Shown piece after piece: positions 12,101-25,100 of a stretch of DNA of 64,000 nt (position 1 is the stretch's first letter; every line of letters begins with the position of its first letter). This DNA is from Glossina fuscipes (lineage: Eukaryota > Arthropoda > Insecta > Diptera > Glossinidae), in contig NW_023998458.1 of assembly GCF_014805625.2 (NCBI RefSeq), positions 2,748,174 to 2,812,173 of the forward strand. The letters run 5' to 3'. The notes beneath the pieces are model-generated. The model saw only the letters and a program-made list of their open reading frames with translations, was not told the origin of the DNA and made no database searches. Made by a program: the position numbers and the translations under genes.

Positions 12101-15100
12101 GAAGAAACTCCATTCTGTTTATCGTGCGGCTTTGCGATGGTCCATTAATCGCCCATTAAGCGCCCAACTGCTGCAATTTCTACATCTTTTGCCTTCGTCT
12201 TCGATGGCCAGTCGACCGTTTAACGCTCTTGCAATCCTCCAATCTAATAACAGACTTCGATGCTTCTTTATCATGCTTATGTTGGCTTAATTTTCGCACT
12301 GGGAATCTCCGTATGAATCTCTCCGAATGAACAAAACTTAGTAATATAATTGCATTTCTAAAAGTACTTATTATTATAGATAAAGTTACTTTCTAGTATA
12401 AGAATAGCCAGTGGAGTTTTAAAATTAATTTAGATTAAACTACTTCATAATTAATTGCTTGGCAATTGTTAAAAAATTAAAGCCTCAGCCACTCCATAAA
12501 TAATGCAATTAATGAAAACATGAGAAGTTGTGTACGAATTGCGTACTAACTTGCGACTAACTGATATATGGTATTTGGCTCTAAGAATTCGTTATATATA
12601 TGGTGTTATATCGTAGTCGTATATCGTATAGTATGTATCTCATACCTTTTGTTTACGTAAAATTATGTCTTTGCAAAGGTTGAAAGGAACAAAGTCATTG
12701 TTCCGATTACAAAAGCTCTTTAAGGTCTCTTAGACACGGAAGGCGGGACCGTTCTTTCGATGTGTCTAATTTTCGAACTTGACGTCAAAAAATACTGTTT
12801 AACGAGAAATTTGAGATCCAACTCGAACAGTTATTGTTGGGTTCCAATTTAGAAAAATGAGAACGAGAACGAGACCGGATATACCGCGCGATTTAATTGT
12901 TTTTTTAGTCTTAGCTTGACGAGATTGAGAAAGAAAGTTTGAAAATAATCTTTTGTTATCACTATACAACAACATGAAGCGAAGTTTTTTGCAAACACCC
13001 GGTGTACCGAGAAAGCACGTGTTTCAGCAGTTCACTTATAAGCCGGAAGGAAATTTTGAATATCTTTAATTTTTATTAATCGACCGAATCCTTAAAATAG
13101 TCCACACCGCGCTGGTTAGTAATTTCAGTTGTTTGCTCTCTACAAGTCAAATTTGATTCCAAGTTCTTATTAACTAGTATAGAATGGACGGAAACTTTGT
13201 CGACCTGAACACGAACATGGCAGCGTTTGCCCGCAAAACTTGAGGTACTTCGTAAGTGCTCATCATAACTTCGGCCAATATGGGCCCGCAGTTATTTAAA
13301 GGAGCCTATGTGAATATATTTCCTACTCTTAAGTATAAAACGATGAGCTGGGGAAATTTTAGATAGTTAAGATGGAACGTGGCCTTACTCACTCAAGATA
13401 TTTTCATTGTTCCAGCTCATTGTATCGTGCTCGATGGCGATCCGATTAAAGTTTGAGGCGCAGCAGAGAGGAACATGCTCTGCACGTGTTGATGTAGAAG
13501 GTAGGCGTGAGAAAGCACGTTGAGTGTTGGCTATGATCATAAGGGACATAACTATAACTACTGTTATAACTGGAGGTGCTCCCAATAAAAGCCACTTATC
13601 AACCCAGTCGAACTAACACAAAACAAGTTGTAATAAAATCTAAATAGTGTACATTTAAACACTTTAGTTACAATGGTTCGGTTGAAGTTCGAATTACTAC
13701 TTCATCCAACGTATCCGCGAGATCTGGCCGCAGTATCCAAAACCTGTTTGCTGCAAATCTCAAAAGGTTGTTCCAGGGAAAAGGATTAAGATTCGACCCT
13801 GATGAATGAGCTCACTGCTGAAACTAAAGTTAAGGGTCTTGCAAAATCATTCTAGCAAAAGGCCTTAAAGTGTCAGAGAGGCTTTCGTTCTTAAGTCATC
13901 AAATCTAGGCCTTTTATGGCAATTCGTTTGGACATTTGTTTGAAAGACAAGAAAGTTTCCAGAGTGTACATCTGAAAGAATATATATATACGGAAAGAAT
14001 AGCGTGACCATTATCTCATCCATTTCTTACTTAACTTTTTGTATGTTAGGCGTGAGTAATTGTCGATTGCCTTTGTATGGAATACCGCAACTCATGTAAT
14101 AAATTGAATATAAACGATTATGATAACATTCGCTTAGATATAATTATTGTTCTTTCCTAATTGTCTAATGCACTCGCCAGTGAAGTAGAGTATAGTGCTT
14201 TCGTCACTCCGTTTGTGCGAGTAGAGCCCGGCAGTACCTGTCTGAAAAAAAATTTAGAAAATGCGTATGCACACACTAACACACCCCCGCACAAATTATT
14301 GCCTCTTATAAATCAGTAAGTATTTTAGTTTAATCTCGACATGTTCACCCTGTGAACTGTCACGGCTGTTAGACGTTGCCAGACATTTGCCAAAAAAATT
14401 GATGTATGTGTTTTTAGTTAAGTTGGGGATTATCCGCAATGGTCCCCGATACTTTGTCAAAGAAAAATAGAAACAAAACACATTTCTGCTATTGTTAATA
14501 AATCGGAGAAGGGGGAGGGTATAGAGATTAATTGAAAATTTGCTTTAAGGAGATCACTTAATGAGGAATTATTGCAACAATAATAATTTTATTATTATTA
14601 TTATTAAGTGTGTACCGCCCCCTACCTACCTGAAGTGACGCATAGACCAATGAGAAAATTATAATCTTTTCTGACGGTGAGGATTAATTGTATACGGTGA
14701 GGGTTAGCTTTAGTGAAAACAATTATAGGTCGTCTCTCAAGAAAGCTCTCTTACTTTTACACAAGGCATTGCACGAACGTCAAGTACACTTGCGTTGACA
14801 TGTTGCTTGTAACATTCAGGAATCTTGTACTCGATTGTCAAATTGATTTTGCTTTTTCCATCGGCCTATCGGAATGTGTTTGAAATTCCTGAAGTTAGAA
14901 AGATTGGAACTTTTCAATTCAAACTTGAGAAAGGTAAAGACTCTCTTACTTGAGAGGCGGTAGCCCTGTTTAAAACACTGGCCTAACCCGTTTAAATTCT
15001 GCCGATACACTCGTTCTCTGAAGAAAGTATTCAATAAAATTAAATAAATATTTTGTCTGAAGTACGCATCGACCGCAATTAAATCGAAATCAAAGACGAG

Positions 15101-15935
15101 TACAAACAAGACATGTGTGACTAATAAAAGCTTGCTTTAATATGTCGGATACTTTCCTAATTATTGCGTTTTTATCGAGAATTCAAAATTCGTTCACACC
15201 TTCGATGCATTTCCGAATTTTTCGGCCACCCATCTAGGGTAATAGGAAAATGTATTTAAAAAAAAAGGTTGTAATAAAATTTCTTCGTAACAACGTATGG
15301 TCTGTGTGTTATCATCAATCGAACAAAGAGAGAGAGAGAGAGAAAGAGAGAGAGCAAGAATGCAAAAAGAAAAAAAAAAAATAGAATACAAATAAATAAA
15401 TAAATAATGCGAATATAAATCAAACTTAAATATAATAATAAAATTAAAAATGTAAATATTTGCAACGTTTTTTCTATTTTGCACTCGCTGAAGCTTAAGC
15501 CTTCCATCAAATTGCGATTGAAAGAGCAACAAATTGCAACGACGAGTAGTCTCTTCGGAACCTTTATGACTGAAAGACGTTTATTATTTTAATAAGAATT
15601 CAAAACAAAAAAAAGAAAATAAAAAAACGAAAAAAAAATTTTAAAAAATTACATAAAAAGATAAAGAAAACTTTACAATTGTAAATACATAAATAATGAA
15701 AACCTACATATACAAAGTAGGTTAATAATAATAATAATAATAACAATAAGCCTTCTTTCCTATAATTTAATGAAATTATAATAAAAATAAAGAAAACAAA
15801 AAAATTAAAAAAAAAAAAATCACAAATCTTTTTAATTAAAATTTAAAAAGCTCAAGTTTTTTTACTTTCTTTGCTTTCATTATTCCGTTCATTCACATTT
15901 TCATTTTCTTCTTTTCTTCCGATTGCATTTTATAG
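9127..15935. other. Long non-coding stretch upstream of the first visible cnc exon
   Basis: No exon supported. Holds a CAG run (9812-9831), a TA run (10467-10483), fly-repeat fragments (for example around 11000-11165, with GGACCGATGGAC), a TTA run near 14588-14606, a GA-rich run at 15326-15354, and very A/T-rich sequence at 15590-15860 ahead of the exon acceptor. Most likely an intron of the long cnc transcript; the upstream CncC exon(s) were not found here. Confidence 0.5.
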
Positions 15936-16100
15936 GAAAGCGAAATTGTTGAAGTCTTATGGAAACAGGATGTCGATTTGGGTTACAGTCTCACCTCGGA
16001 GCAGTCGTCAGTCAATGTGCCTTCTTCAACGTCAGCAAAAGCGGCCAACAGCGATGATATTGAAAAACTGAAAGCTTTGGAAGAGCTAAAGTTAGATGGC
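15936..16100 (+). CDS. cnc: cnc coding exon 1 (first visible): DLG degron
   Basis: Encodes 55 residues beginning [26 protein letters not shown] is the insect form of the low-affinity KEAP1-binding DLG motif (Neh2), here at residues 14-16. The acceptor is a TATAG at 15931-15935; its TAG is also an in-frame stop, so the exon must begin at 15936 in phase 0. The donor is GTAAGT at 16101, also phase 0. The length of 165 nt is a multiple of three, making this a symmetric exon. The rest is a Ser/Ala-rich stretch and a charged helix-like segment ending EELKLDG. Only expressed in the CncC-type isoform, judging from its position upstream of the first giant intron. Confidence 0.9.
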
Positions 16101-19100
16101 GTAAGTATTCTCTCAAGCAAGGAAGTGAAGAAAGAAAACACAAAAAAAATGTTAATTATTGACAATCCTGATCTAGGTACGGTCCCGTCCGTACATCTGA
16201 ACAAAAGTAAAAAAGAGAAAGAGCGAGACCTTTAGAGAAGAGCTAAAGTTAGATGATATAAGTATTCTGTTAAGTAAGAAAAAAATTGTTATTGATTGGC
16301 AATCGTCCGTCCGTACATCTGCAGAAAATTAAAAGAAGAGAAAAAGAAACGCGAATCAAGGCAATTTGAGACCTTTAACCCAACAGAAGCTCTTGGATCA
16401 GATGTTTTGCAGCAAGACTTCTGCTGTGTGCCGCATTTCTTTGCTTACGCTAGTGCTTCAAGTTCAAACTCTTTCATCATGTTCAATTTTTCTTGCTCTC
16501 TTCGCACCTTTTCCTAGACTAAATATGATACGAAAAACCCCATCAATGAAAACGATCAACTGGATGATGATTGGGCTGGCATACCATTCACCATTGACAA
16601 CGAGACCGGTAAGTATTGTCAAGTATTTTTTGATGAAAATCATTCATTCATTAAAGTGCGCAAATTTTCCCTGCAGTTGTGCTTTAAGAGCTTTGCAAAT
16701 TTCTTCGAATTTTCTTATCACATTTTTCCGTAAATACATTTTTTTTCTCGTAGTAACATTTGCATGGGGTTTTTATCTAATCAAACAGCACAGCACTCCT
16801 GTCTAGTGAATATGAGAATGGAATAACTTATTATTTCGCAATTATAACGACGCTCTTTACTAAAAGCGTATTATTTGTACAAACAACTTCTCCTTTATAC
16901 TTCAGAGCGTTGAGATACGTGACACCTGATGCATCGATTCTTATATTTGAGTTTCGTTGTACAATTTACTTTCTCAGCCTTACAATAAAACGCATTCACA
17001 TTTTGACTATGAAAACCTCTCTCTAACCTAATTCGAAGAGTTTTATTCGGAACGACTGACTGTCTTTTTTTAAAAACAGCGCCGGTAGTCTGAGTAGCTA
17101 GCGCTCACCTTACTTTCCAAGAATCCAAGAATCTCTTTCTCTTAATACCAATTAAAGACCTATGATAAGAATAATAACAAGGAAAACAAGAAGAAAATTA
17201 TATTCGGTTGTGGAGCAATTTCTTTTACCCATCGTTCTTATCCTACTTTTCAAGGATAATTTTGTGGAAACATGTTTCGTGCATTTATTGAATTTTATGA
17301 GCAAAGTGCGAAGAAAAGCAAAAGTGTTAATTGCTTTTGTTAAAATAGGCCTGTGGGCATTGTAGGCGTGCTCTTTGAAAACTTGGGGCCATTTTCAAAT
17401 TCTTTTGCAAGCTTATAGGCGATATCTTCATTTTTGGACAATGTTTACCACAAATACTACACAATTGCGCAAGCGGACAGAGTGGCAGATAAACGGACGA
17501 ACATGCGGGCTTTTCAAGCTTGCTTTTACGCGTTATAAAGGTATTGGAAATAGAATAAAATTATGACACCTTATAGCATTGTATAGGCGAGGTCAATAAT
17601 TACCATTTTCGTAAAGGTACAGAGTATACGTATAGCCCACGTATTCCATACAATATACGTTTAAATATTTTACATTTATCTCTTATACTTTAGGGAGCAA
17701 TGGGTAAAAAATTAATTTCTTACTGAAGTGTTCTCAGTTTACGTGGTACTACAGGCGTGTGCTGCGAACGATTTGGTCCGTTTTCAATACCACCCTGACT
17801 TGAAGAACTTCCAATGTTTCGGCCAAATTTCAAGTCGTTAATTTTATTTTTGCGGCCAGGAGACACTACACAGATGGACAGATCGACATGCTTAAATATA
17901 TACTTTATGGATCTTCCTTTCGGACGATGGAAACATTTTAACGAAATGAATGAATGCCCCTCGCCCTTCGGCGATGGATATAAAAGACAAACAAGACGTG
18001 CAGTGGTGTTTGGATCTTAATTGACTAATTTCTGAATTGCACCTGACAAAATGGTGTAACTCGAAAATATTTTAACAGAGTAGCAGTCCTTCTAACCAAC
18101 AGCTTAACGTTATTTACTTTTTAACACACTACTCTAGAGCCTTATGGCTTTGAATTTTTACAATTAATTCTTTTTTTTCTCTTAATTCCCTAGAGGATAA
18201 AAATGAAACCGTCGGCTTTTTGTGTTTTATTGCTAAAAGAATAGAAATGAAAGTCATTTTCGGGTCTGCATGTTTTTTATTTTATACTCGCTATGTATGT
18301 ATTGGGTGCTTGTGTGTGATGAGAAAAGAGATAGATAGATTTCGTCAAGTCGTTCTAGTATCGATTAATCTTTATAATGGAAACAACGTGCAATCCATAA
18401 ATCTCATTTACACCTTTCCCTCATTTAGTCTATTGTTTCTTTGAAATCAAAAGAAAATTGAAAAGTGGTTACGTTTCATAAACATTAACTTCGATGTCAA
18501 ATGCTTCTTATGTTGCGCATAAAGTTGTCAAAATTGTGCTGAAAAGTTGCTAGTTCTCCTTTCCATCTCTTCCAATTGAGTTAATGTAGAACACTTAGCA
18601 ATTTAAGAATATTTTCAATATATCTTGTTATTATCTCTTTCGAGCTATCTGCTCTTCTCGCAAGAAGAAGAAGTTTAGCGAATTTATCGCCTTGACTCCC
18701 ATAAAGTTCGAAGTTTGATATCATTTATGTTTTTGAAATTAACTTAAAACTTGAAATAGACGGCGAGCAACCAATGGCGAACAACTTTCACAATTCTTTC
18801 AAGTTATGTAAGGAGTTGCACTTTATTTTTGAATAATGTCAGCCAGAACTTTGATTTCTGTTGAACAGTGGATGCTTTAATGTATTCTCCATAAACACGT
18901 GCCCTATTAAGGCCTTATGCCACCAAAATACGAATATCTGTGCGTGTATGCCTGCATCCGAGATCGACTGTTCGAGTCGAATTAGTTTACAAGTGGTTTT
19001 TGGTTTTTGCAATATTGCTTAGTTTATCTGTACTCATGCTCTCCGTACAACTCCCCGAAAAATATCGACGTATCTTCTCTCGAGACAAAAAACTCTATCC

Positions 19101-22100
19101 ATTATATGCTATGGTACACTCTGCCACGGTTTAATGGAAATTTCCGAAACGAGGTTGGGGGAGAAAGGAACGAATGCCTTTTTTCATTTGACGATATCAT
19201 TGTGGAAGAATCGGTAGGTAGTGCCTTTTCTCCTAGACAGGAAAAGCAAAAAAACTAAAGTCGACTTGCTTGGAAGAAGTTATCATGGTTTTAGGTTTTC
19301 CATGGATGGTGGTGCATCCACTTCTCGCCCCGTCCGCTATTCGTTCCGTATGTAATTCTTACATATTGCTAAGATTAGGATATAATTCGGATTGGAGCTT
19401 CCCAGCCCTGCATACGTGCCAGCGACAAGCTCAGATAAATCAAGGCGTATCTAATACTCTCGACGCTTTCAGTGCATAGTGATAAGTAGACCTGTCTGTT
19501 ACTTGTGGCTATTTTAGCGTTCTCACAGCGCTGTAGAAATAATTCTTTTTTTAATTGCACTATGGGCCATTGTGTGGAAAAATTCACACACCTGCAGACT
19601 TTTTTCCTCGACGCAAAAAAAAAAAATTTTTCTCCGCTTTCTCCTCCCCTGTCGGCAGTCGTTCTTAGCTGTCGCCATGTCAAACTTCTTTGGGCGGTCG
19701 TTTTAAATAACATCTCTCCTGGAAAATCCTTTCAGGGTTAAGGTTTACGTGTAACTTGCCTAATTGGGAATTTTGTTCGCCAATTTTGGACTTTCCCGCG
19801 GAAACCCTTTGACCAACTGATTCTGCTGCTATTAGAGTTCTTATTAACTATGGTTTAATTTTCGCCAATAATTTTCACGTGTTTCTTGGAAAAGAGTAGA
19901 GGTCGCTAATAATCGAATTGCTCGTCCTTCTTCTTTTTTTTTTAGGACGGAATTAATTTCCTCGCTTCTGCCATGCCATGTTTATTGACAATTGATCAAG
20001 CTCGACTACTGCAGACGCTTCGATTTATATTTCATGACGAAGTAAAAGGCCTCGTTTTTGCGAATAACTTACTGTCGTCAATGGAAGCTTTTCCATATGA
20101 CAGGACATTAATTTTAATGTTTCATCTCAAATGTTTTCCGTAATTTACAACCCACTAACTGCAAAACAACGCGAGCACTCAGTTGGAACATTTTTAATCC
20201 ATTTCCGTGGTTTCAGTAAAACATTTGATTTGATTGTCGGATCCATTGAAGCTGCTTTGTACCAAAAATTTTAACTTCTCAATAATGGAATGCTAAACTT
20301 GTCCAGGATTACCTTTGACTTTTTCTTCAAACTCATTTAAAATGCTTATCCTTAAGCCGTGAAAGAAAGCGCATACGTAGAAAAATGGCTCACTTTCTAA
20401 TGTACATATTTACTTTGTATATAATATGAGAAAATATTTACTTATGTGTGTGATACAAATGTCGTAGAAAATAGAATTGAAAAAGTGATATTGGAAAAAC
20501 CATCCCTCTGTCATCCCTTCCCACATGATTCTTTGCGAATGGTGGTTGTAACTCGCAACTCAAAAGTAATGGATATACGGCTAACAAACGATAAATCTAC
20601 AAGATAAACAATTTATAACACGCGTTTCTATTTCATGTGCACGAATGCACGAGATATTCACACAGCGACACAAACATGTATAACTATCAAATTAAAGACT
20701 CTTGTGGTATTTTAATATGAATTCTTTTGTAACGACACTGCCGCTAAGCCGCATAGAATGGGAGCAAGCTTTCACAATTAACGCTAATCGAATTGCGTAA
20801 ACAGGAACAAGGCAAGGAAGGGAGGGCCGCCTTGGGCACCTTGCTTCTAGATAAGCATAGATAGGCGTCAAAGTTACCTAACCCGGTTTCCAAATCGTCT
20901 TCTTCGTGAACCTTCGAGGCCTGAGCATCTGATTCTTCCGAGCTATTCCAAAAATAACCAGCCAACATGGCACGATAGGACACAATGGGTCTCGTTCCCT
21001 GAATAAGAAGCACGACCAAGAGACACATCCATTTTTTTTTTTTATGACCAACCATTCGGGAGGATGACGATGCACTTATCATACATGTTTCGCAGAGGTG
21101 ATGCTTAGCAAGAATTATTGGTAGCAGCGGAGGAAGAAGTCTTCTTAAACTATCAATTATCAATGGAGCTATCTTAGACCCGGCTGTACAGATACGGACA
21201 GAGGACATTCGAGGTTTCACTTCAAAAAATGCGACAATTTTGTTCACTGACAAAGCCCTGATTCAAAAGTTAGCTGACAATTATTTCGCGATGAGAATAC
21301 TGAGGCTGTGCCGTGATTCAAGGTCGTTTGGCTTCTGTTCTTGATTCAATGCCATCCTGTCTGCGAGGATATTTTTTTTCTTTCCACAAAGTTCAATATT
21401 CGATGCTCACTGCATAGACCTGGCACATTTAACTAGGAACGTTTGAAACGGCTAAGAAGGAAGGCAAGCAAGGAAAGAATTTTATTTTGCAAAACATCTT
21501 CGAATCTGGTCTTATGAGTAAATGTTGGACATTCATTAGCTGGAACTTCAAACAAAATTACACCCTATACATTACGTAGTATAGGAATATGAAGTGAGAA
21601 AGATCTGTAAAAAGAAAAAAAAGCCTGTAATCGCCTGATATCAAATCTTAAAGGGGCGGTTTTTAGTTCACGGTCGGACAAGTTTCATTTGGATCTCTTC
21701 AAATCTCTCAAGATTTTAGGTCGAAAGGAGGTATATATTCCTGAGGGTAATTGGTTTTCCCATTTTCCGTTTTTTGGACATCTTTTCCTATGATTGTTAA
21801 CAGTAGGCGGAGCTAGTCGGTTTTCGAACATAATCTATTGATTTAAGCTTGGTCTCCATTAACACATGGCAGAACGAACTTAGATAAGGCCGTTTGGTAA
21901 ATTCAACTTAATTCACATATATATATGTATATATATTTATGGTTAAATAAGCTTTGTTAAGCATTCCATATGAAATGGTAAAATTACTTTACTCTTCGCT
22001 CTATATGAAAGTGCAATTATTTCATGTGAACAACGTAACTACGAAAAGAAATGTAAAATAGAAAATGGGAGCAGAGCTTAGCCACATATATATACACGCA

Positions 22101-25100
22101 AATGTATATATATTTACAATGAAACTTGCTCTGCATTAAACACATAGCATATGTGTGACGGACTCTTTATATAAGTACGCATGAGAGTGTATAGAAAACT
22201 ACTGCACCACAATAAGTGATGGTATCATATTCTTTTGGCTGCGTTTGCATTCGCATAGCTGATATATACATTATTCTACGATTGCCTTTACGCTCGTTGT
22301 TGTCGTTGTTTCAGAAACATTTTTAGCAAATCATGCTCTGATCATTTCTCAAAGTTACTGTTGTAGGCTTAAGCTAAGAAGGGTCTCACTATTCAATAAT
22401 AACGATATACATTTATATACGCATATATTGCATATAATACGTCGTAGACCCGCTGAGCTATCATGTTTTAACTGTGCAACTGTGCTATGCTTCTGATAAA
22501 TTGAAACTAAAACGAAATAAAAAATTTATAAATATACAATAATCCGTATTTTGGTTATTTTTTGTTTTTATAGAAACTTTACTCTAACAATATTATATTA
22601 AATTAAGTTTCCCTCCTATTCATAATAGCAGTGGAAATGAAATGAATACTTTAGACGCACTTATGAATAAATAATTAAAGAGTTTTTTTTTTTTTTACAG
22701 TAACCTTAATAATTTCAAATGCGGGAATTATTCTAACTGCTTTCGTTTACATGCGTACAAGGTTGTTATTTGCCCTCATTGAAGAAAGAAAAGAGATAGA
22801 AGAGAGAGCCTGCGGGCATTTGTGGGCCGTTTGCTGAGCAATCCCCTCTGATCAGTTCAATAAAAATATTTTTATAATAATTAATTAGTTTTAAAATTTA
22901 TCGGCGGGTGAAGATGTTAACATATGTAGCTACGAACTCCCACTCCCCGCTTCTGTTATTAGGCGGCACAAGTTTTAGCTTATATTAGATGGTTGTGTTA
23001 ATTTTGGTCAGCGATTTCTACAGGTAAAAGTGAATAACGATTCAACTCGAAGATTTTGACCTTTCTCTGCCTAAAATAACCGTTTTCAAAATTTGCATTC
23101 TCGACCTTCATTACTTTCTGGTATTTGGTTTTGGTGAAGAAATCTGCTGCCGAAGCCCATTGAATATTTTTAGAAACTTATGGTGATGCTGCTCCGTGAT
23201 ATCGCAACTGTCGGCTTTCGCTCCAACCGTTTCAAAGTAGTGATTTTGATGTCAATGACAAAGAACCAACGGCAAAGAACCGAAAAAGTTCGCAGACAGT
23301 GAAGGTTTGCGAGACTTATTGGACGAAAACCCACCTCAAACGTTCGAGGCACTTTCGCACAGTTTCAAGAGCAACATTACTCCAATTTTTCTCAATAAAT
23401 GCCCTTTGAATGTGTAAAGCAGACGTTACATAGACGGACAGACGGACAGACTTTAATCCATTCAGAATTTGCTCTTGATCAAAGATGTAAATAATTTGTG
23501 GCATCCTCAGAAACATTTTCCCGGTCGTTGCAAACGTATGAAAATGGCCACAATTAACGCAACCAGCTAATATAAAGTTGGGAAAGCGACTGCAATTGAC
23601 GCGCACGTGAAGTATTCTCGTCTCATCCCTGCAGAAGGCAAGGTTGACATAGTTCGCTGCGTAAACAGGATTTACGGAGCTATTAGTCATTTCTATTTAT
23701 TAGATAAGTGGAATTAAATGTACAACGGTACCTAATATAATTAACCTTTTCTCAGTTTCCCTCCAAAGATTTATTAATTTCCTCGATATCCATCCATTTC
23801 ATAAGAAATCCATGTTTGAATGCCTTTGTCCAATCATTGCACTTAGAAGCAACCTTACGATCTTCGTGATATCCATCTTCGCGATATCGATCTTCGCGAT
23901 ATATAATTTCTCTTTTTTAGACCCTACTGATGATAAAAGAGTATATTAAGTTTGTAGGGATGTATGCGATATTCAGAAGGATCTTCTTTTACTGATCCAT
24001 TCAGAGCATTATCTGAAACGACCCAAGTTGTATGTTTGTCCGCATGTCCATATAGCCTCGTCTTCAGCCGATCGATTGCAATTTCCGATTGTTCCGGTGA
24101 AATTTGGTGTAAAGACATCTTTTGGCCTAAAGACGAACGCTATCAAAAATGTTACAGATCGAACCCCATTTTCGGTCCACGAAAATAACCACTTGGCTTT
24201 TATATGATGTTGGACTATGAACTTGTTTCACCTTTACTGAGATCGTTGTAGAGTAAGTCTTAATTGATAAGTGAAGAGAAGTTTGCGCCAACATTTTTGA
24301 ATGGACCCCTAACTAACTCGTTGTACTACAATGAAGATGGTTAGTAATTTTCGCGATATTTAAATAATAAGACAAGAGAAGGCTCGAGATTGATATTAGA
24401 TCCCTGCAGGGCATGCATTTCTTAAATGAAAAACACTCTTGCTCTTAATAAATTTCAAATTGGCTTTGAACAAAAGAAATAATTTTTTTTTTCACAATGA
24501 CGTTGTGTGTGTCTGCTCTTAAAATGAAAATTATAGGGTTGTTGTGGAAGTTATTTCATTTCAATATTTAATTGCAGCAGTATGGCGCGAACAGCTATGT
24601 AAACCAGAATATTGGCCATTTTATACAATGCGATGCGATATGAAGAAAGATAAAAAGATGGTGTACACACGCACACACACACACACACACACGAAAACAG
24701 TATAATAATTTCTGTTGAATGGTTTACTGGGGCGGGGGAAACATGAAATGAGGAACAATTACGAAAATATTATAAAAGTTGAGTTAACCAAATCGCGCGA
24801 GAGAGAGACAGAGAGAGAGAAAAATAAAGGAAACCAAAAGCCGCCGATAAATCGATTGAAGTCAATAACTTGTGAGTAAATAAGATCAAACAAAAGGTGA
24901 AATAAATGAATGGAATAACTTGCATTAAATAAACTTGAAAAAACTTTTTGGTAAACCACGAAAAATTGACCTTAGAAAACATATGAAATGCTGCTTCCAC
25001 TCTAGTCACTCTATAGACATTTTGTAATAATAAAAATACTTGTAGCGTATACAGGCGTGGACAGTAAATCAGCTTAAACAAGAGACATGAGTCAATATGA

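Noticed and set aside
15590..15860. A poly-A/retrocopy tail
   Set aside because: Just A/T-rich low complexity before the exon 1 acceptor; no retrocopy body found upstream.
16237..16300. An extra cnc exon copying the end of exon 1
   Set aside because: The donor is AT instead of GT, no acceptor precedes it, and the frame is shifted.
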